From Polyangium jinanense (GTDB lineage: Bacteria > Myxococcota > Polyangia > Polyangiales > Polyangiaceae): a stretch of 64,000 bases of DNA. The notes under the pieces are model-generated. The model saw only the letters and a list, made by a program, of their open reading frames with translations, was not told where the DNA came from and did no database searches. Location: the NCBI RefSeq assembly GCF_028435365.1, contig NZ_JAGTJJ010000011.1, forward strand, positions 1-64,000, written 5' to 3'. Positions 1 to 14,070 of the stretch are shown here, piece after piece (positions within the stretch are counted from its first letter, which is position 1; each line of letters starts with the position of its first letter). A program made the position numbers and the translations under genes.

Positions 1-167
1 GGCAAGTCCTCCGGAGGACCCCCCGGATCCGTCACCATCAGCCGCGGGCTCGAACGACTGGCACCCGCAGCAGAGATGCTACGGGTGCTCAGGGAGAATG
101 GGCTCGCGAGATGAGACCAATGCTCAGGCCCTGGTTCGGGTCGAGGGGCGAATAGCCCCCGCGGGGC

Positions 168-184
168 CCGGGGCAGCGCCCCGG
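168..184 (-). terminator. Possible terminator hairpin after the hybrid kinase gene
   Basis: A perfect 7-bp stem (CCGGGGC / GCCCCGG) with a 3-nt loop lies 16 bases past the stop codon of the first kinase gene. There is no clear U-tract on the minus strand, so Rho-independent termination is only possible. Nothing else is recognisable in bases 1-199. Confidence 0.3.
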
Positions 185-199
185 CGCAGCGGCCCCAGG

Positions 200-2326
200 C
201 TAGGCCTCGGTGAGCGGAATCCCGCAGAGATTCGCGATGAGCGAGACGAGTCGCCCGAGGTCCACCGGTTTCGGCACGTGCCGCTGGAATCCCGCGGCGA
301 ACGCGCGCTGGCTGTCCTCCGTGCGCGCATACGCCGTGAGCGCGATGGCCGGGGTTCGCCCGCCATACTCCGCGGGCAGCGTGCGGATGCTGCGGATCAG
401 CGCATATCCATCCATCCCCGGCAATCCGATGTCGCTCACGAGCACGTCGGGTCGGGAGCGCGAAAGATCATCGAGGGCCTCGTCGCTCGACGCGGCGAGC
501 GTCACGGTCGCGCCCTTCTCTTCGAGCACACGCCGCAAAAGCGCGCGCGCATCCTCCTCGTCGTCCACCACGAGCACCTTGAGCCCCGAAAGCCGCACCC
601 GCTGCTCGTTCGCGGCCGCGGTCTCGTCCTCCGACGCACGCGTGGCAGGCGTGCTCCGGATGGGCAGCTCCACGGTGAACGTCGAACCTTTTCCGATTCC
701 GTCGCTCACCGCGAAAATCGTCCCGCCGTGCGCCTGAACCATTTGCTTGACGAGCGCGAGCCCGAGGCCGAGCCCGCCATGCCGCCGCGCCGTGGACCCG
801 TCCGCCTGCCGGAAGGCCTCGAAAATGTACGGCATGAACGAGGCATCGATGCCCTGCCCGGTATCCGTCACCCGGAGCAGGAGGTTCGAACCCGAAAGAA
901 ATGCGCTGAGCTCGACCGTGCCGTCCTTCGGCGTGAATTTGATCGCATTCGAGAGCAGGTTCCAGACGACCTGCTGGAGCCGTTCGGGATCACCGAGCGT
1001 GAAGCCGAGCGGGCCGAGCGCAATCGCTAGCTTCACGCCGCGCGCCTCCGCGACGGGCCGGAGGGATTCGACGGCTGCCTGCGTGACCTCCACGAGGTTC
1101 GTCGGCACCATGTCGAGTCGAAACTTGCCGCTCACGATCCGCGAGATGTCGAGCACATCGTCGATGATGCGCGCCTGCGCCCGTGCATTTCGCTCGATGA
1201 CCGAGAGGGCCCGCTCGACCTGCGGCGGCGCTTTTTGCCGCGCGAGGACGGCCCAGCCGAGGATCGCATTGAGCGGCGTCCGGAGCTCGTGCGAGACCGT
1301 GGCGAGGAACTGGTCCTTCGCTTGGCTCGCGAGCTCCGCCTCGGCGCGCGCCGCGCGCTCGCGTTCGAGCAGCGCGGCGCGCTCGGCCTCGTGCGTCGCG
1401 CGCTGGAGGTGCCTGGCCACGGCCCAGGCCGCGCGCTCTGCCATCGCCGCAAAGAGCCGCTTTTCCGCCTCCGAGAAGCTCGAGGCGCGGTTCGATCCGA
1501 TGAGCGCGACCCCGACGACCTCCCCGAAATGGAGGAGCGGCATGCCGTAAAGGGCGCGCGTGCTCCCCGATTGGAGGCAACCGCAATCGGGGAAAGTCGA
1601 CGTGCCCTCCACCTCGACCGGCTGTTTGCCCGCGGCAATCGCCCCGCAGAGACCCTCACCGATCCGCACGGACATGCCCTCGTCCACCCCGTGCGGACCC
1701 ACCGCGGCGCGCACGCGGAGCTCCTCGCCCTCCCGCAGCAGCACGGTCGCCGTATCCGCGGCGTCGGCGGCGCCGAGGAAAATATCGAGCAGCTCGCGCA
1801 GGAGCACGCCGAGGTCGTCCGTGTCGAGCGCCGCGGTCGCGATACGCTCGAAGGCCACGAGCCTGCGCACGGCCTCGTCGCGCTCCCGCGTCCGCAATTC
1901 GACCTGCGCTTTGCGGATCTCTTCCCTTTGCTGGAAGAGATCCACGAACGCCTTCACGCGGGCGCGGAGCACGTCGACGTTGAACGGCTTCGTGATGTAA
2001 TCCGCTGCGCCGATTGCATATCCGCGCCGCGCGTAGGCCTCGTCGCGATGGATGGCCGTCAAGAACAGGATTGGCACCTCGCGGCCGTGCTCGGTCGCGC
2101 GCATGCGGCGCGCGACCTCGAAGCCGTCCATGCCCGGCATCTGGACGTCGAGCAGCACGACGGCGAACGGCTCGCGACGCACGCATTCGAGTGCCTCGAC
2201 CCCCGATTTCGCCTCCACGAGCCGCGCGCCGAGCGGCTTCAGCACCGCGGAGAGGGCGAGGAGGTTTGCCGGTGTATCGTCGACGAGCAAGACACTCGCG
2301 AGCGGCGTCGGTTGTTCCGCGTTCAT
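200..2326 (-). CDS. Hybrid sensor histidine kinase (REC-GAF-HisKA-HATPase-REC)
   Basis: This is a cytoplasmic hybrid histidine kinase of about 708 residues with no membrane segment. In order it has an N-terminal receiver (VLLVDD; phospho-Asp in LLDVQMPGMDG near residue 61), a GAF sensor domain (about 150-320), a HisKA domain with SHELRTPLN near residue 348, a HATPase_c domain (N-box NLLSNAIKF, G-boxes DTGQGID and GGLGLGL), and a C-terminal receiver (SDIGLPGMDG). A receiver at both ends suggests it takes input from another kinase, probably the adjacent multi-HAMP kinase, and relays onward. The frame extends to a TTG at 2353 that overlaps the neighbour's stop (TTGA), and there is an ATG at 2344. 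I chose the ATG at 2326 because AGGAAG lies just upstream. The two kinase genes are very likely one operon. The function is firm by family; the signal is unknown. Confidence 0.9.
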   Translation of the reverse strand: MNAEQPTPLASVLLVDDTPANLLALSAVLKPLGARLVEAKSGVEALECVRREPFAVVLLDVQMPGMDGFEVARRMRATEHGREVPILFLTAIHRDEAYARRGYAIGAADYITKPFNVDVLRARVKAFVDLFQQREEIRKAQVELRTRERDEAVRRLVAFERIATAALDTDDLGVLLRELLDIFLGAADAADTATVLLREGEELRVRAAVGPHGVDEGMSVRIGEGLCGAIAAGKQPVEVEGTSTFPDCGCLQSGSTRALYGMPLLHFGEVVGVALIGSNRASSFSEAEKRLFAAMAERAAWAVARHLQRATHEAERAALLERERAARAEAELASQAKDQFLATVSHELRTPLNAILGWAVLARQKAPPQVERALSVIERNARAQARIIDDVLDISRIVSGKFRLDMVPTNLVEVTQAAVESLRPVAEARGVKLAIALGPLGFTLGDPERLQQVVWNLLSNAIKFTPKDGTVELSAFLSGSNLLLRVTDTGQGIDASFMPYIFEAFRQADGSTARRHGGLGLGLALVKQMVQAHGGTIFAVSDGIGKGSTFTVELPIRSTPATRASEDETAAANEQRVRLSGLKVLVVDDEEDARALLRRVLEEKGATVTLAASSDEALDDLSRSRPDVLVSDIGLPGMDGYALIRSIRTLPAEYGGRTPAIALTAYARTEDSQRAFAAGFQRHVPKPVDLGRLVSLIANLCGIPLTEA

Positions 2327-2349
2327 GACTTCCTGGGGGGCCATCGGTT

Positions 2350-7887
<5,538 letters not shown>

Positions 7888-8127
7888 TCCTCGTTCCCCA
7901 GGGACGTCCTCGGTCCGCTGCACGACCACCCCCTGGATGAGCGGTCCTCACCCAGCGTGGTCGAGGAGCAGGCTTAGCTTTGTTCGGGGCGGCACGCTTG
8001 CATCATCCTGCATGAGGCCGGCACGTCCCTTGAAATTCGGAAATGCACGTTCCGCCCGCCTCGCAATGCTGTCGTCGCCTGGTTGCACCGTGTTCGCGCC
8101 GGTGGTACGCCCCACGCGGGAGCGACA

Positions 8128-8529
8128 TTGGCCGAAGAGCGCCGATTACCCGACGAGGTCGCGCGGTTCATCGCCGACCACATCACTTCGGTGGAGCAAC
8201 TGGAGATCCTGTTTCTCCTGCGCGGCGCCCCGGACGAAGACTGGAGCCCCCGCGCGGTATGCGAAGCCCTGCGCACGAGCGAGCAATCGGCGAGCCGCCG
8301 CCTGGCCGATCTGGAGGCGAGCGGCCTCCTCACCTCGCGCCTCGACTCCAAGCAACGCGTGTACCGGTACGCCCCAGCTTCGCCGTCGCTCGATGACGAT
8401 GTCGCTCGTTTGTCGGCGGCTTACACCGAGCTCCGTTACAAGGTGCTCGAGAGCATCTTTTCGAACCCGATCTCCAACCTGCAGGTATATGCCGAGGGGT
8501 TTCGGTTCAGAAAGGATCGGGATGGCTGA
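8128..8529 (+). CDS. Winged-helix (MarR-like) transcriptional regulator
   Basis: This is a small protein of about 133 residues. Its middle part (SVEQLEILFLLR, then AVCEALRTSEQSASRRLADLEASGLL and a wing ending in VYRYAP) has the pattern of a winged helix-turn-helix that bonds DNA through residues about 35-85. The frame opens at a TTG at 8083, but the TTG at 8128 has GGGAG five bases upstream and begins just before the conserved region, so I prefer it. The last codons overlap the ATG of the next gene by 8 bp, so translation is probably coupled to two small membrane proteins. It is divergent from the multi-HAMP kinase, about 240 bp away, and could control that shared intergenic region. The target is not shown by the sequence. 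Confidence 0.72.
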   Translation: MAEERRLPDEVARFIADHITSVEQLEILFLLRGAPDEDWSPRAVCEALRTSEQSASRRLADLEASGLLTSRLDSKQRVYRYAPASPSLDDDVARLSAAYTELRYKVLESIFSNPISNLQVYAEGFRFRKDRDG

Positions 8530-8779
8530 GACCGTTTATTCGCTGTGCCTGCTGGCCAGCCTGGTCTGCGCGGCGCTTCTCCTCAAGAATTACAGGCACA
8601 CGCGTCTGCGCCTCATCCTGTGGACGGGCCTCTGTTTCTCCGCGATGGCTCTGAACAACCTGCTGCTCCTCACGGACCTCTTGATCGGGCCGCTCGCCGA
8701 TCTCTCCATTCCGCGCGTGGTGACCGCGGTCATCGCGGTGGGGCTCCTTCTTTACGGAATGATCACGGAGGTCACGTGA
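8522..8779 (+). CDS. Small membrane protein, DUF5985-like (first of pair)
   Basis: This 85-residue protein has three hydrophobic segments (about 6-22, 31-50 and 66-81) separated by short basic or polar turns (KNYRHTRLR). The pattern matches the DUF5985 family of small membrane proteins, whose function is unknown. The ATG lies inside the end of the winged-helix gene, and its TGA overlaps the GTG of the next small membrane gene (GTGA). It is easily missed because it shares its frame with a longer spurious frame. The pairing with the next gene suggests a two-subunit membrane module; this is inference. Confidence 0.75.
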   Translation: MAETVYSLCLLASLVCAALLLKNYRHTRLRLILWTGLCFSAMALNNLLLLTDLLIGPLADLSIPRVVTAVIAVGLLLYGMITEVT

Positions 8780-9057
8780 TCCAGCTCCTCTCGGGTGTAT
8801 TCGTCGGAATGGCCCTGGCCGTCTGCCTGTTTTTCGTGCGATTCTGGCGGAAGAGTCGCGAGCGGCTGTTCGCGCTGCTCGCGCTGGTCTTCGCCCTCCT
8901 CTCCGTCGAGCGCAGCGTCCTCGCGTTCGTCCCCGGCGGCTACGAGAGCCGTCACTGGATCTTCCTCGTCCGGCTGCTGGCGTTCGCGCTCCTCATCGCG
9001 GGCATCGTCGACAAGAATCGGCGCCAGCCGCACCGCGCCGTCCCGCGGGCGCGTTGA
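8776..9057 (+). CDS. Small membrane protein, DUF5985-like (second of pair)
   Basis: This 93-residue protein starts at a GTG that overlaps the preceding stop. It has three hydrophobic helices (about 3-22, 30-52 and 62-78). Between and after them are the basic turn RFWRKSRER, a short polar loop with GGYESRHW, and a positively charged tail beginning at DKNRRQ, consistent with a cytosolic C-terminus. It resembles the second type of DUF5985-like protein that commonly follows the first. The function is unknown; the strict overlap with the winged-helix gene points to joint regulation. Its stop lies one base from the convergent methyltransferase gene, with no room for a terminator. Confidence 0.75.
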   Translation: MIQLLSGVFVGMALAVCLFFVRFWRKSRERLFALLALVFALLSVERSVLAFVPGGYESRHWIFLVRLLAFALLIAGIVDKNRRQPHRAVPRAR

Positions 9058-9058
9058 T

Positions 9059-9790
9059 TCACTTCGTGCAGGAGAAGACCTCGGCGTGGGGGCGGCGTAG
9101 GTATTCGCTCCAGTAGTCGACCCCGAGCGCCGCGATGCCCTCCGGGGCGACCGCGGGCGGGTGCCAGACGATATCGCGGAAGCCAGCTTCGCGCAGGGCA
9201 ATCTCGTAGGTGGTGCGTTTCCGGTAATAAGCCGAGATCGTGAACGGGAGCTCCGGCACCAGGCTCTTCACCGTGACGACGTCGCCGTCCTCGCCGGGCG
9301 ACGCCGCTTCGAAGCCGTATTTCCGATAATACGACGTGTCTCGAAGCTCGATGTCGGGGCTCATGCAGATGGACACGAGGCGGCCGCCCGGCCCGAGCGA
9401 CGCGTGGAGGCTCGTGCACATGTCGCGCAAGACCTCCCGCGACGGCGCGTAATGCAGGAGGTAAGTCGCGGCGACGATGTCGAAGGTGCCGAGGCCGCGG
9501 GCGTTCTGCGCATCGAGCACATGGTATTCGATGCCGAGCGGCTGTGATGCTTCGAGGTGGCGGGCATAATCGACCATGCCCTCGGAGTTGTCGATGCCGA
9601 CGACGCGGGCCGCGCCGCGCTGCTTGAACCGACGGCTGTAGAGCCCCGTGCCACAGGCGACGTCGAGCACCGAGCGGCCCGTGATGTCGCCGAGCGCCTG
9701 GAAAAACGTGTACTCCTCGAAAAACTTCCGGAGCGGCATGTCGGCCGTCAGGTTCGTGATCGCCGCGAGCGTGTCGTACTGGCTTCCCAT
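9059..9790 (-). CDS. Class I SAM-dependent methyltransferase
   Basis: This 243-residue soluble protein has a Rossmann-type SAM-binding core: motif I VLDVACGTGLYSR (about 44-56), the acidic ribose-binding loop GIDNSEGMV, and a post-motif region FDIVAATYLLHYA. It is a small-molecule-type methyltransferase; the acceptor cannot be read from the sequence. The frame extends far upstream inside the cytochrome gene, but the ATG at 9790 has AAAGGA five bases upstream and starts a family-length protein. It lies 14 bp downstream of the pentaheme cytochrome gene on the same strand, so the two are probably co-transcribed. A role in cytochrome maturation is not implied by the family. Confidence 0.9.
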   Translation of the reverse strand: MGSQYDTLAAITNLTADMPLRKFFEEYTFFQALGDITGRSVLDVACGTGLYSRRFKQRGAARVVGIDNSEGMVDYARHLEASQPLGIEYHVLDAQNARGLGTFDIVAATYLLHYAPSREVLRDMCTSLHASLGPGGRLVSICMSPDIELRDTSYYRKYGFEAASPGEDGDVVTVKSLVPELPFTISAYYRKRTTYEIALREAGFRDIVWHPPAVAPEGIAALGVDYWSEYLRRPHAEVFSCTK

Positions 9791-9804
9791 CTCGTTCCTT
9801 TCTT

Positions 9805-11514
9805 TCAAAGTTCGATCAGCGCCTGCGCCGCGACCAGGGGAATCGACGGCCGCGCGCTCGCCATGCTGGAGAAGCGCACGGCCGCGGGGTGTGGCACCCG
9901 CGCGAGCGTGTCGAGCTCGGTGGGACGCACCGATTGATACAAAACCTCCACCGTCACGCGTCGGATCGCGGCGCCGCCCTCGATCTTGTACGTGACGCGG
10001 TCGAAGCCGGGCTGGAACGTACCGTCGCCCGTGACGCCGACGGGCCCGATCCAGTCGATCCACGGATCCGCGCTCGACCAGCCCAGGGGAAGGAGGCGAT
10101 TGTCCTTGACAAACCCAACCGAGGCGAGCGGCCGGTGCGTGGGGGCCCCGGTCGCGTCTTTGGCGATGGCCTCGTAGACCTGCACCTCGGATTCCTTGGT
10201 GACGACATCATGGTGCGGCAGGACCGAATCCGATCGATCGAGCCGCGCGCCGGCACGATCCACGAGCGCGCCCGTGGCGTCGAACCCGCCCGATTCGAAG
10301 AGCACCTCGCCGCCCGCGCCCTCGGCGCGCAGATGGATCCAGGCACGCCGGCTCGGATATCCGGTGGGGAACTTGTGCCCCGCGTGATTCTCCACTTGCA
10401 CCTCGACGGCGAGCGCGCTGCCCTGCATCGACGCCGAGAGAATGCTCACGACCGCTCCCTCGGCGACGTGCGCCTCGGCCCGCGCCGCCGATTGTTCGAG
10501 CTCCTCGGGCGCCACGCCCGCGCCCGTCCATTCCGCGTTGTCCGCGAGGATCCGCAGCATGTAGGCATTCCCTCCGCTGAACCGATGCTGGCCGTACGGC
10601 GTGCGCGCGCCGAGCCCGGCGGGGAACTTGGCAATAGGCGAGGAGATGTCGACCTTCGCTCCGTCCTGCGTGGGCAAATGGCAGGTCGCGCAAGGAACAC
10701 CCTCCGCGAACGTGGAGTTTTTCCACTCGAGGTAGGGCGCCTGCTCGAGGAAATCCCCTACACGCTGGTCGCCTTTCATGATGGGCACGAGCACGGTGTG
10801 GCACGTCGCGCAGACCTCGCTTTTCGTGATGTGCGCGGAGGCGGTGGGCGTGTAATTCACGATGAGCTGCATCGGGTCGACCTTGGGCACGAGGTGTGGG
10901 CCATAGATCTCCCGCTCGTATCCGATGACGAACCCGCCGCCGAAGCTCTGCGTTTTTCCGAGCCCGTCGTCGGCGATCTGGTGGCAAAGCGTGCAGGTCA
11001 CGCCGTCGCGGGCGAGGTTTGCCTCTTTGCCGTCGCCCGCGACGAGGGCGTCGAACGTCAAATGCCCGCCCGCCTGCGCTTGCTCCTCGGACCCCGCCGG
11101 CGCATGGCAGCGCGTGCACGTCTCCTCGACGAACGCCTCGCGGCCCGAATGCTTGACGAGCTCCTCGCCGAAGACCGCGAGATAATAAGGATCCCGCGCC
11201 GCGAAGCCCATCATCGAGCTTCGCCACAGATACACCGGGGAAATGTCGTTCCCGGCGGCGTCGTGCATGACCGTGGTCTCCGGGCCGGCGAAGTGGCATT
11301 GCCCGCACTGGCTGCTCGTCGCAAAGCGGTCGGTGGTCGTGAGAACGACGGGCGGGAGCGGATCGAGCGGCGGGGGGAGCTCGACCTCTGGCTCGGGCTC
11401 GGGCCCAGGTGTGGTGCCGCCGCCGGGCGGCGTCTCCCCGCAGGAAAACCCGAGGGGCAAAAGAAGCAGCAAGACGCCTGCGCGAAGCGCGTATCGGGTG
11501 TTCGTCGCGTTCAT
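9805..11514 (-). CDS. Pentaheme c-type cytochrome lipoprotein
   Basis: This is a predicted lipoprotein of 569 residues. The signal peptide ends in a lipobox (LGFSC, Cys25) and is followed by a Pro/Glu linker. Five CXXCH haem-attachment motifs are visible: CGQCH, CTRCH, CTLCH, CATCH and CATCH, all in the N-terminal 60 percent. The C-terminal part (VENHAGHKFPTGYPSRRAW) resembles the tail of multihaem cytochromes of the c554-like group. It is likely periplasmic or outer-membrane anchored and acts in electron transfer; donor and acceptor are unknown. I chose the ATG at 11514 because GGAGGA lies seven bases upstream and it starts a proper signal peptide. It is followed after 14 bp by the methyltransferase gene. 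Confidence 0.88.
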   Translation of the reverse strand: MNATNTRYALRAGVLLLLLPLGFSCGETPPGGGTTPGPEPEPEVELPPPLDPLPPVVLTTTDRFATSSQCGQCHFAGPETTVMHDAAGNDISPVYLWRSSMMGFAARDPYYLAVFGEELVKHSGREAFVEETCTRCHAPAGSEEQAQAGGHLTFDALVAGDGKEANLARDGVTCTLCHQIADDGLGKTQSFGGGFVIGYEREIYGPHLVPKVDPMQLIVNYTPTASAHITKSEVCATCHTVLVPIMKGDQRVGDFLEQAPYLEWKNSTFAEGVPCATCHLPTQDGAKVDISSPIAKFPAGLGARTPYGQHRFSGGNAYMLRILADNAEWTGAGVAPEELEQSAARAEAHVAEGAVVSILSASMQGSALAVEVQVENHAGHKFPTGYPSRRAWIHLRAEGAGGEVLFESGGFDATGALVDRAGARLDRSDSVLPHHDVVTKESEVQVYEAIAKDATGAPTHRPLASVGFVKDNRLLPLGWSSADPWIDWIGPVGVTGDGTFQPGFDRVTYKIEGGAAIRRVTVEVLYQSVRPTELDTLARVPHPAAVRFSSMASARPSIPLVAAQALIEL

Positions 11515-11628
11515 GGCAGATTCCTCCGATCGGTGGGCCCGGACGACATCAAACCAGAGCCCCGCACGAGAGGCGATGACATTGTGCAAGCCGCGAGAAT
11601 GATGACGGAACGCAACGGAAGGTGCCTC

Positions 11629-12690
11629 CTAACATTCTGGTACGATGTCCACGCCGCCGAAAAACTCGTCCACGAGGATCTTCCAGGCACGGCCATTCTC
11701 CTCGGGCCCGCATTTGAACGCCGTCTTCGCGAGTTTTTCGCCGCGGAGCACGGCGCGCGTCTCGCGGTAATACCGGGCGGCGAGGTCGGCGCCGTATTCG
11801 TTCACGGCGTCGCCGTTGTTCGGCTGGAAAGCGTAATACGTGCCGCCGCGGACCATCGTGGGCGTGGGCGCGTAGGGCGCGAGGCACGAGGGCTTCGTGC
11901 TGCATTTCTGGAGGATGGCGTCGTGGATCGATCCGAGCTTCTTGCGCGACCATTGCTCCGGCCCCGAGAGCCGCGCGGCGTCGTTCAGGTGGAAAATCTC
12001 GTGGAACAGGGTCTCCCGCACGGCCTCCGCGGAGCCGTGCAGCGAGCCCGAGACGTTGTACCCGATGCTCCAGCCGCTCGCGTAGGCCGACGGGGTCGTG
12101 CGGCCGACGGAGCGGAAAAACTTCCAGGAAATGGCGCGATGTCGATACTGGACGCCTGCCTTCGCGCGGGCGGCGACCGCGTCGAAGAAGGCGTCGAAAT
12201 CGGCGCTCGCCTCGGCGACCCAGCCGAGGTGTTTTTCGTAGCGGCCGACGGGCAGCTCCGGGACGATACGAATCGAGCCGCGGAAGCCACCCTCCATCAC
12301 GTAAGGCTCCTCGACGCCGACGACGCTGCCGGTCTTTTCGTAGAGCGAGAGCACGGTGGCCCGCGCGGAGGCGTGCCCGTCGTAGCGTTTTCCGAGCAGG
12401 CAACGAATTCGCGCCCGCGCGTCGGCTTCGGTGCAGGCCGCGGCGGCGGACGCCTCGCCCCGGAAGAGCAGCGTAACGGCTTCGTCCGCCGAAATGGCCG
12501 GGGGCGCGGGAACGCTCGCGGGAGCGGGCGCAGGCGCGGGCGCGGAGGCGGGCGCGGAGGCGGAGGCGGAGGCGGGAACGGCAGCGGATGCGGAGGCGGA
12601 TGCAGGCGCCGGATCCGACGACACGGCCGGCGCCCCGCAGGCAGCAAGCAAAAGCGACGCGACGAATCGGGGTTTGGCCAGGCGTATCAT
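11629..12690 (-). CDS. Lipoprotein with HExxH zinc-peptidase motif
   Basis: This putative lipoprotein has 353 residues. A short signal sequence ends in LLAAC (Cys18), followed by a low-complexity Ala/Ser/Pro linker (about 25-65) and a globular domain. That domain contains HEIFH (about 230) in the context ETLFHEIFHLND, and a later NEYGADLAARYYRE, which could supply the third zinc ligand Glu. This suggests a gluzincin-type surface metallopeptidase, but I recognise no named family. The frame runs upstream over the divergent Gly-rich lipoprotein gene, which is a codon-bias artefact; the ATG at 12690 starts the signal peptide. It shares a 133-bp divergent promoter region with the next gene. Confidence 0.75.
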   Translation of the reverse strand: MIRLAKPRFVASLLLAACGAPAVSSDPAPASASASAAVPASASASAPASAPAPAPAPASVPAPPAISADEAVTLLFRGEASAAAACTEADARARIRCLLGKRYDGHASARATVLSLYEKTGSVVGVEEPYVMEGGFRGSIRIVPELPVGRYEKHLGWVAEASADFDAFFDAVAARAKAGVQYRHRAISWKFFRSVGRTTPSAYASGWSIGYNVSGSLHGSAEAVRETLFHEIFHLNDAARLSGPEQWSRKKLGSIHDAILQKCSTKPSCLAPYAPTPTMVRGGTYYAFQPNNGDAVNEYGADLAARYYRETRAVLRGEKLAKTAFKCGPEENGRAWKILVDEFFGGVDIVPEC

Positions 12691-12823
12691 TGTTCCATCG
12701 CCGGAGGTCCGGGCCGAGGGGCGGTCAAATTCTTGCCGGTAGCATACTGCGAGTCGTGACTTCCGAAAAGGCGTGGTAGGGTGTGAGCCGGCGTCCGGGT
12801 CCCGGTCGCCGATGGAGGACGAC

Positions 12824-14038
12824 ATGCTTCGTTTTGGCTTGGTTCGTGCTGGTGGGATGGTGGTGGCGGCCGCGGCGCTCGCGCTCGCGGCGTGTGGTGG
12901 AACAGTCGAGGGAGGCGGAGAAGGCGGGTCCGGCGGATCCGGCGCGCAAGGCGGCGTCGGTGGCGTCGGCGGCGTCGGTGGCGCCGGCGGCGTCGGCGGG
13001 ACGGGCGGTACCGGCGGCATCGGGACGGGCGGGGCCGGCGGCGTCGGCGGCGCAGGCGGCGCGGGCGGTGCGGGTGGCGGCGGGCAAGGCGGCTCCGGCG
13101 GCAGCGGCGGGAACTTGCCCGATTGCTCCGGCGGCCCGGAGATCGTGCTCGCCATGAATCACATGCTGATCGGCGATACGGATCCGGACGGGACGGCGAA
13201 TCCAGTGAACGCCTGGAAGCAATACGGAAGGAACATCGACGGGCTCGTGTCCACGAAGGAGTCGACCGGCCTCTGCAAGCCCGCCTTCGGCGGGTCGCCG
13301 GCCGCGGTGTATCCCGACGGGATCAATGGCATCGATAATGCGTTCGGAAAGAACGTGCTGCCCATTTTCCTTGGGCTCACCGCGGACTTGAGCGCGCGGA
13401 CGAACGAGGCCATCGCGAACGGCGAATACACGTATCTGCTCTCGATGTCGAACGTCGGTCAGGAGGCGTGCACGACGTCGAGCAAGCTCTTCCTCGGCGG
13501 GAACCTGGGGCAAACACCGGCCTTCGACGGGACCGACGTCTGGCCGATCGACGTGTCGTCGCTCACGGATCCGGCCGATCCGACGTCGGCGATCTGCTCG
13601 TTCTCGTCCACGGCCATCACGCAGGGCGCGGTTGACACGATTTCGCCGAGCCAGCTCACGCTGCGGCTCAGGTTCCCGGACCTCTTCGACATGCACCTGC
13701 CCATTCATGAGGCCCGCATTTCGATGCAGCTCGACGCGAATCAGCAGGGCGCCACGGGCGGCCAGATCTCGGGCGTCATCTACACGCAGGACCTCACGGA
13801 CGAGGTGGCGAAGCTGGCCTCCCAGTTCGACGAATCTTTCTGCGACCCGAGCAGCCCGACGCTGCAGAGCATCCTGAATCAGCTCCGCCAGGCCTCCGAC
13901 ATCATGAGCGACGGGACGCAGGATCCGACGAAGGAGTGTGATGCGATTTCGATCGGGATCGGCTTCACGATGAAGTCGACGCAGCTCGGGAGCGTGGTAC
14001 CGGCCGTGCCGCCGCCGCCGGATCCGTGCGTGCCCTGA
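12824..14038 (+). CDS. Gly-rich-linker lipoprotein of unknown function
   Basis: This is a secreted lipoprotein of 404 residues. The signal peptide ends in LALAAC (Cys24), then about 65 residues of Gly-dominated tandem linker (GGVGGVGGAGG type) precede a globular domain with scattered Cys residues. Linkers like this are typical of myxobacterial surface lipoproteins and probably span the envelope. The globular part (from about residue 100) shows no family I know. The start at 12824 has GGAGGA four bases upstream. The gene is divergent from the HExxH lipoprotein, and its downstream region holds the hairpin cluster. Confidence 0.8.
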   Translation: MLRFGLVRAGGMVVAAAALALAACGGTVEGGGEGGSGGSGAQGGVGGVGGVGGAGGVGGTGGTGGIGTGGAGGVGGAGGAGGAGGGGQGGSGGSGGNLPDCSGGPEIVLAMNHMLIGDTDPDGTANPVNAWKQYGRNIDGLVSTKESTGLCKPAFGGSPAAVYPDGINGIDNAFGKNVLPIFLGLTADLSARTNEAIANGEYTYLLSMSNVGQEACTTSSKLFLGGNLGQTPAFDGTDVWPIDVSSLTDPADPTSAICSFSSTAITQGAVDTISPSQLTLRLRFPDLFDMHLPIHEARISMQLDANQQGATGGQISGVIYTQDLTDEVAKLASQFDESFCDPSSPTLQSILNQLRQASDIMSDGTQDPTKECDAISIGIGFTMKSTQLGSVVPAVPPPPDPCVP

Positions 14039-14070
14039 GGTAACGAGCGGCCATCGCAGGGGGGAGCCTA

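Noticed and set aside
9791..10063. N-terminal extension of the methyltransferase
   Set aside because: It overlaps the cytochrome gene and has an Arg-rich artefact composition; the ATG at 9790 has a ribosome site.
12900..13110. Possible frameshift or misassembly in the GGC-rich stretch
   Set aside because: The frame is open throughout with a signal peptide before and a globular domain after; such Gly linkers are common in this lineage.
12691..13155. N-terminal extension of the HExxH lipoprotein through the divergent Gly-rich gene
   Set aside because: The extension is Pro-rich antisense of the GGx repeats; the ATG at 12690 starts a clean lipoprotein signal.
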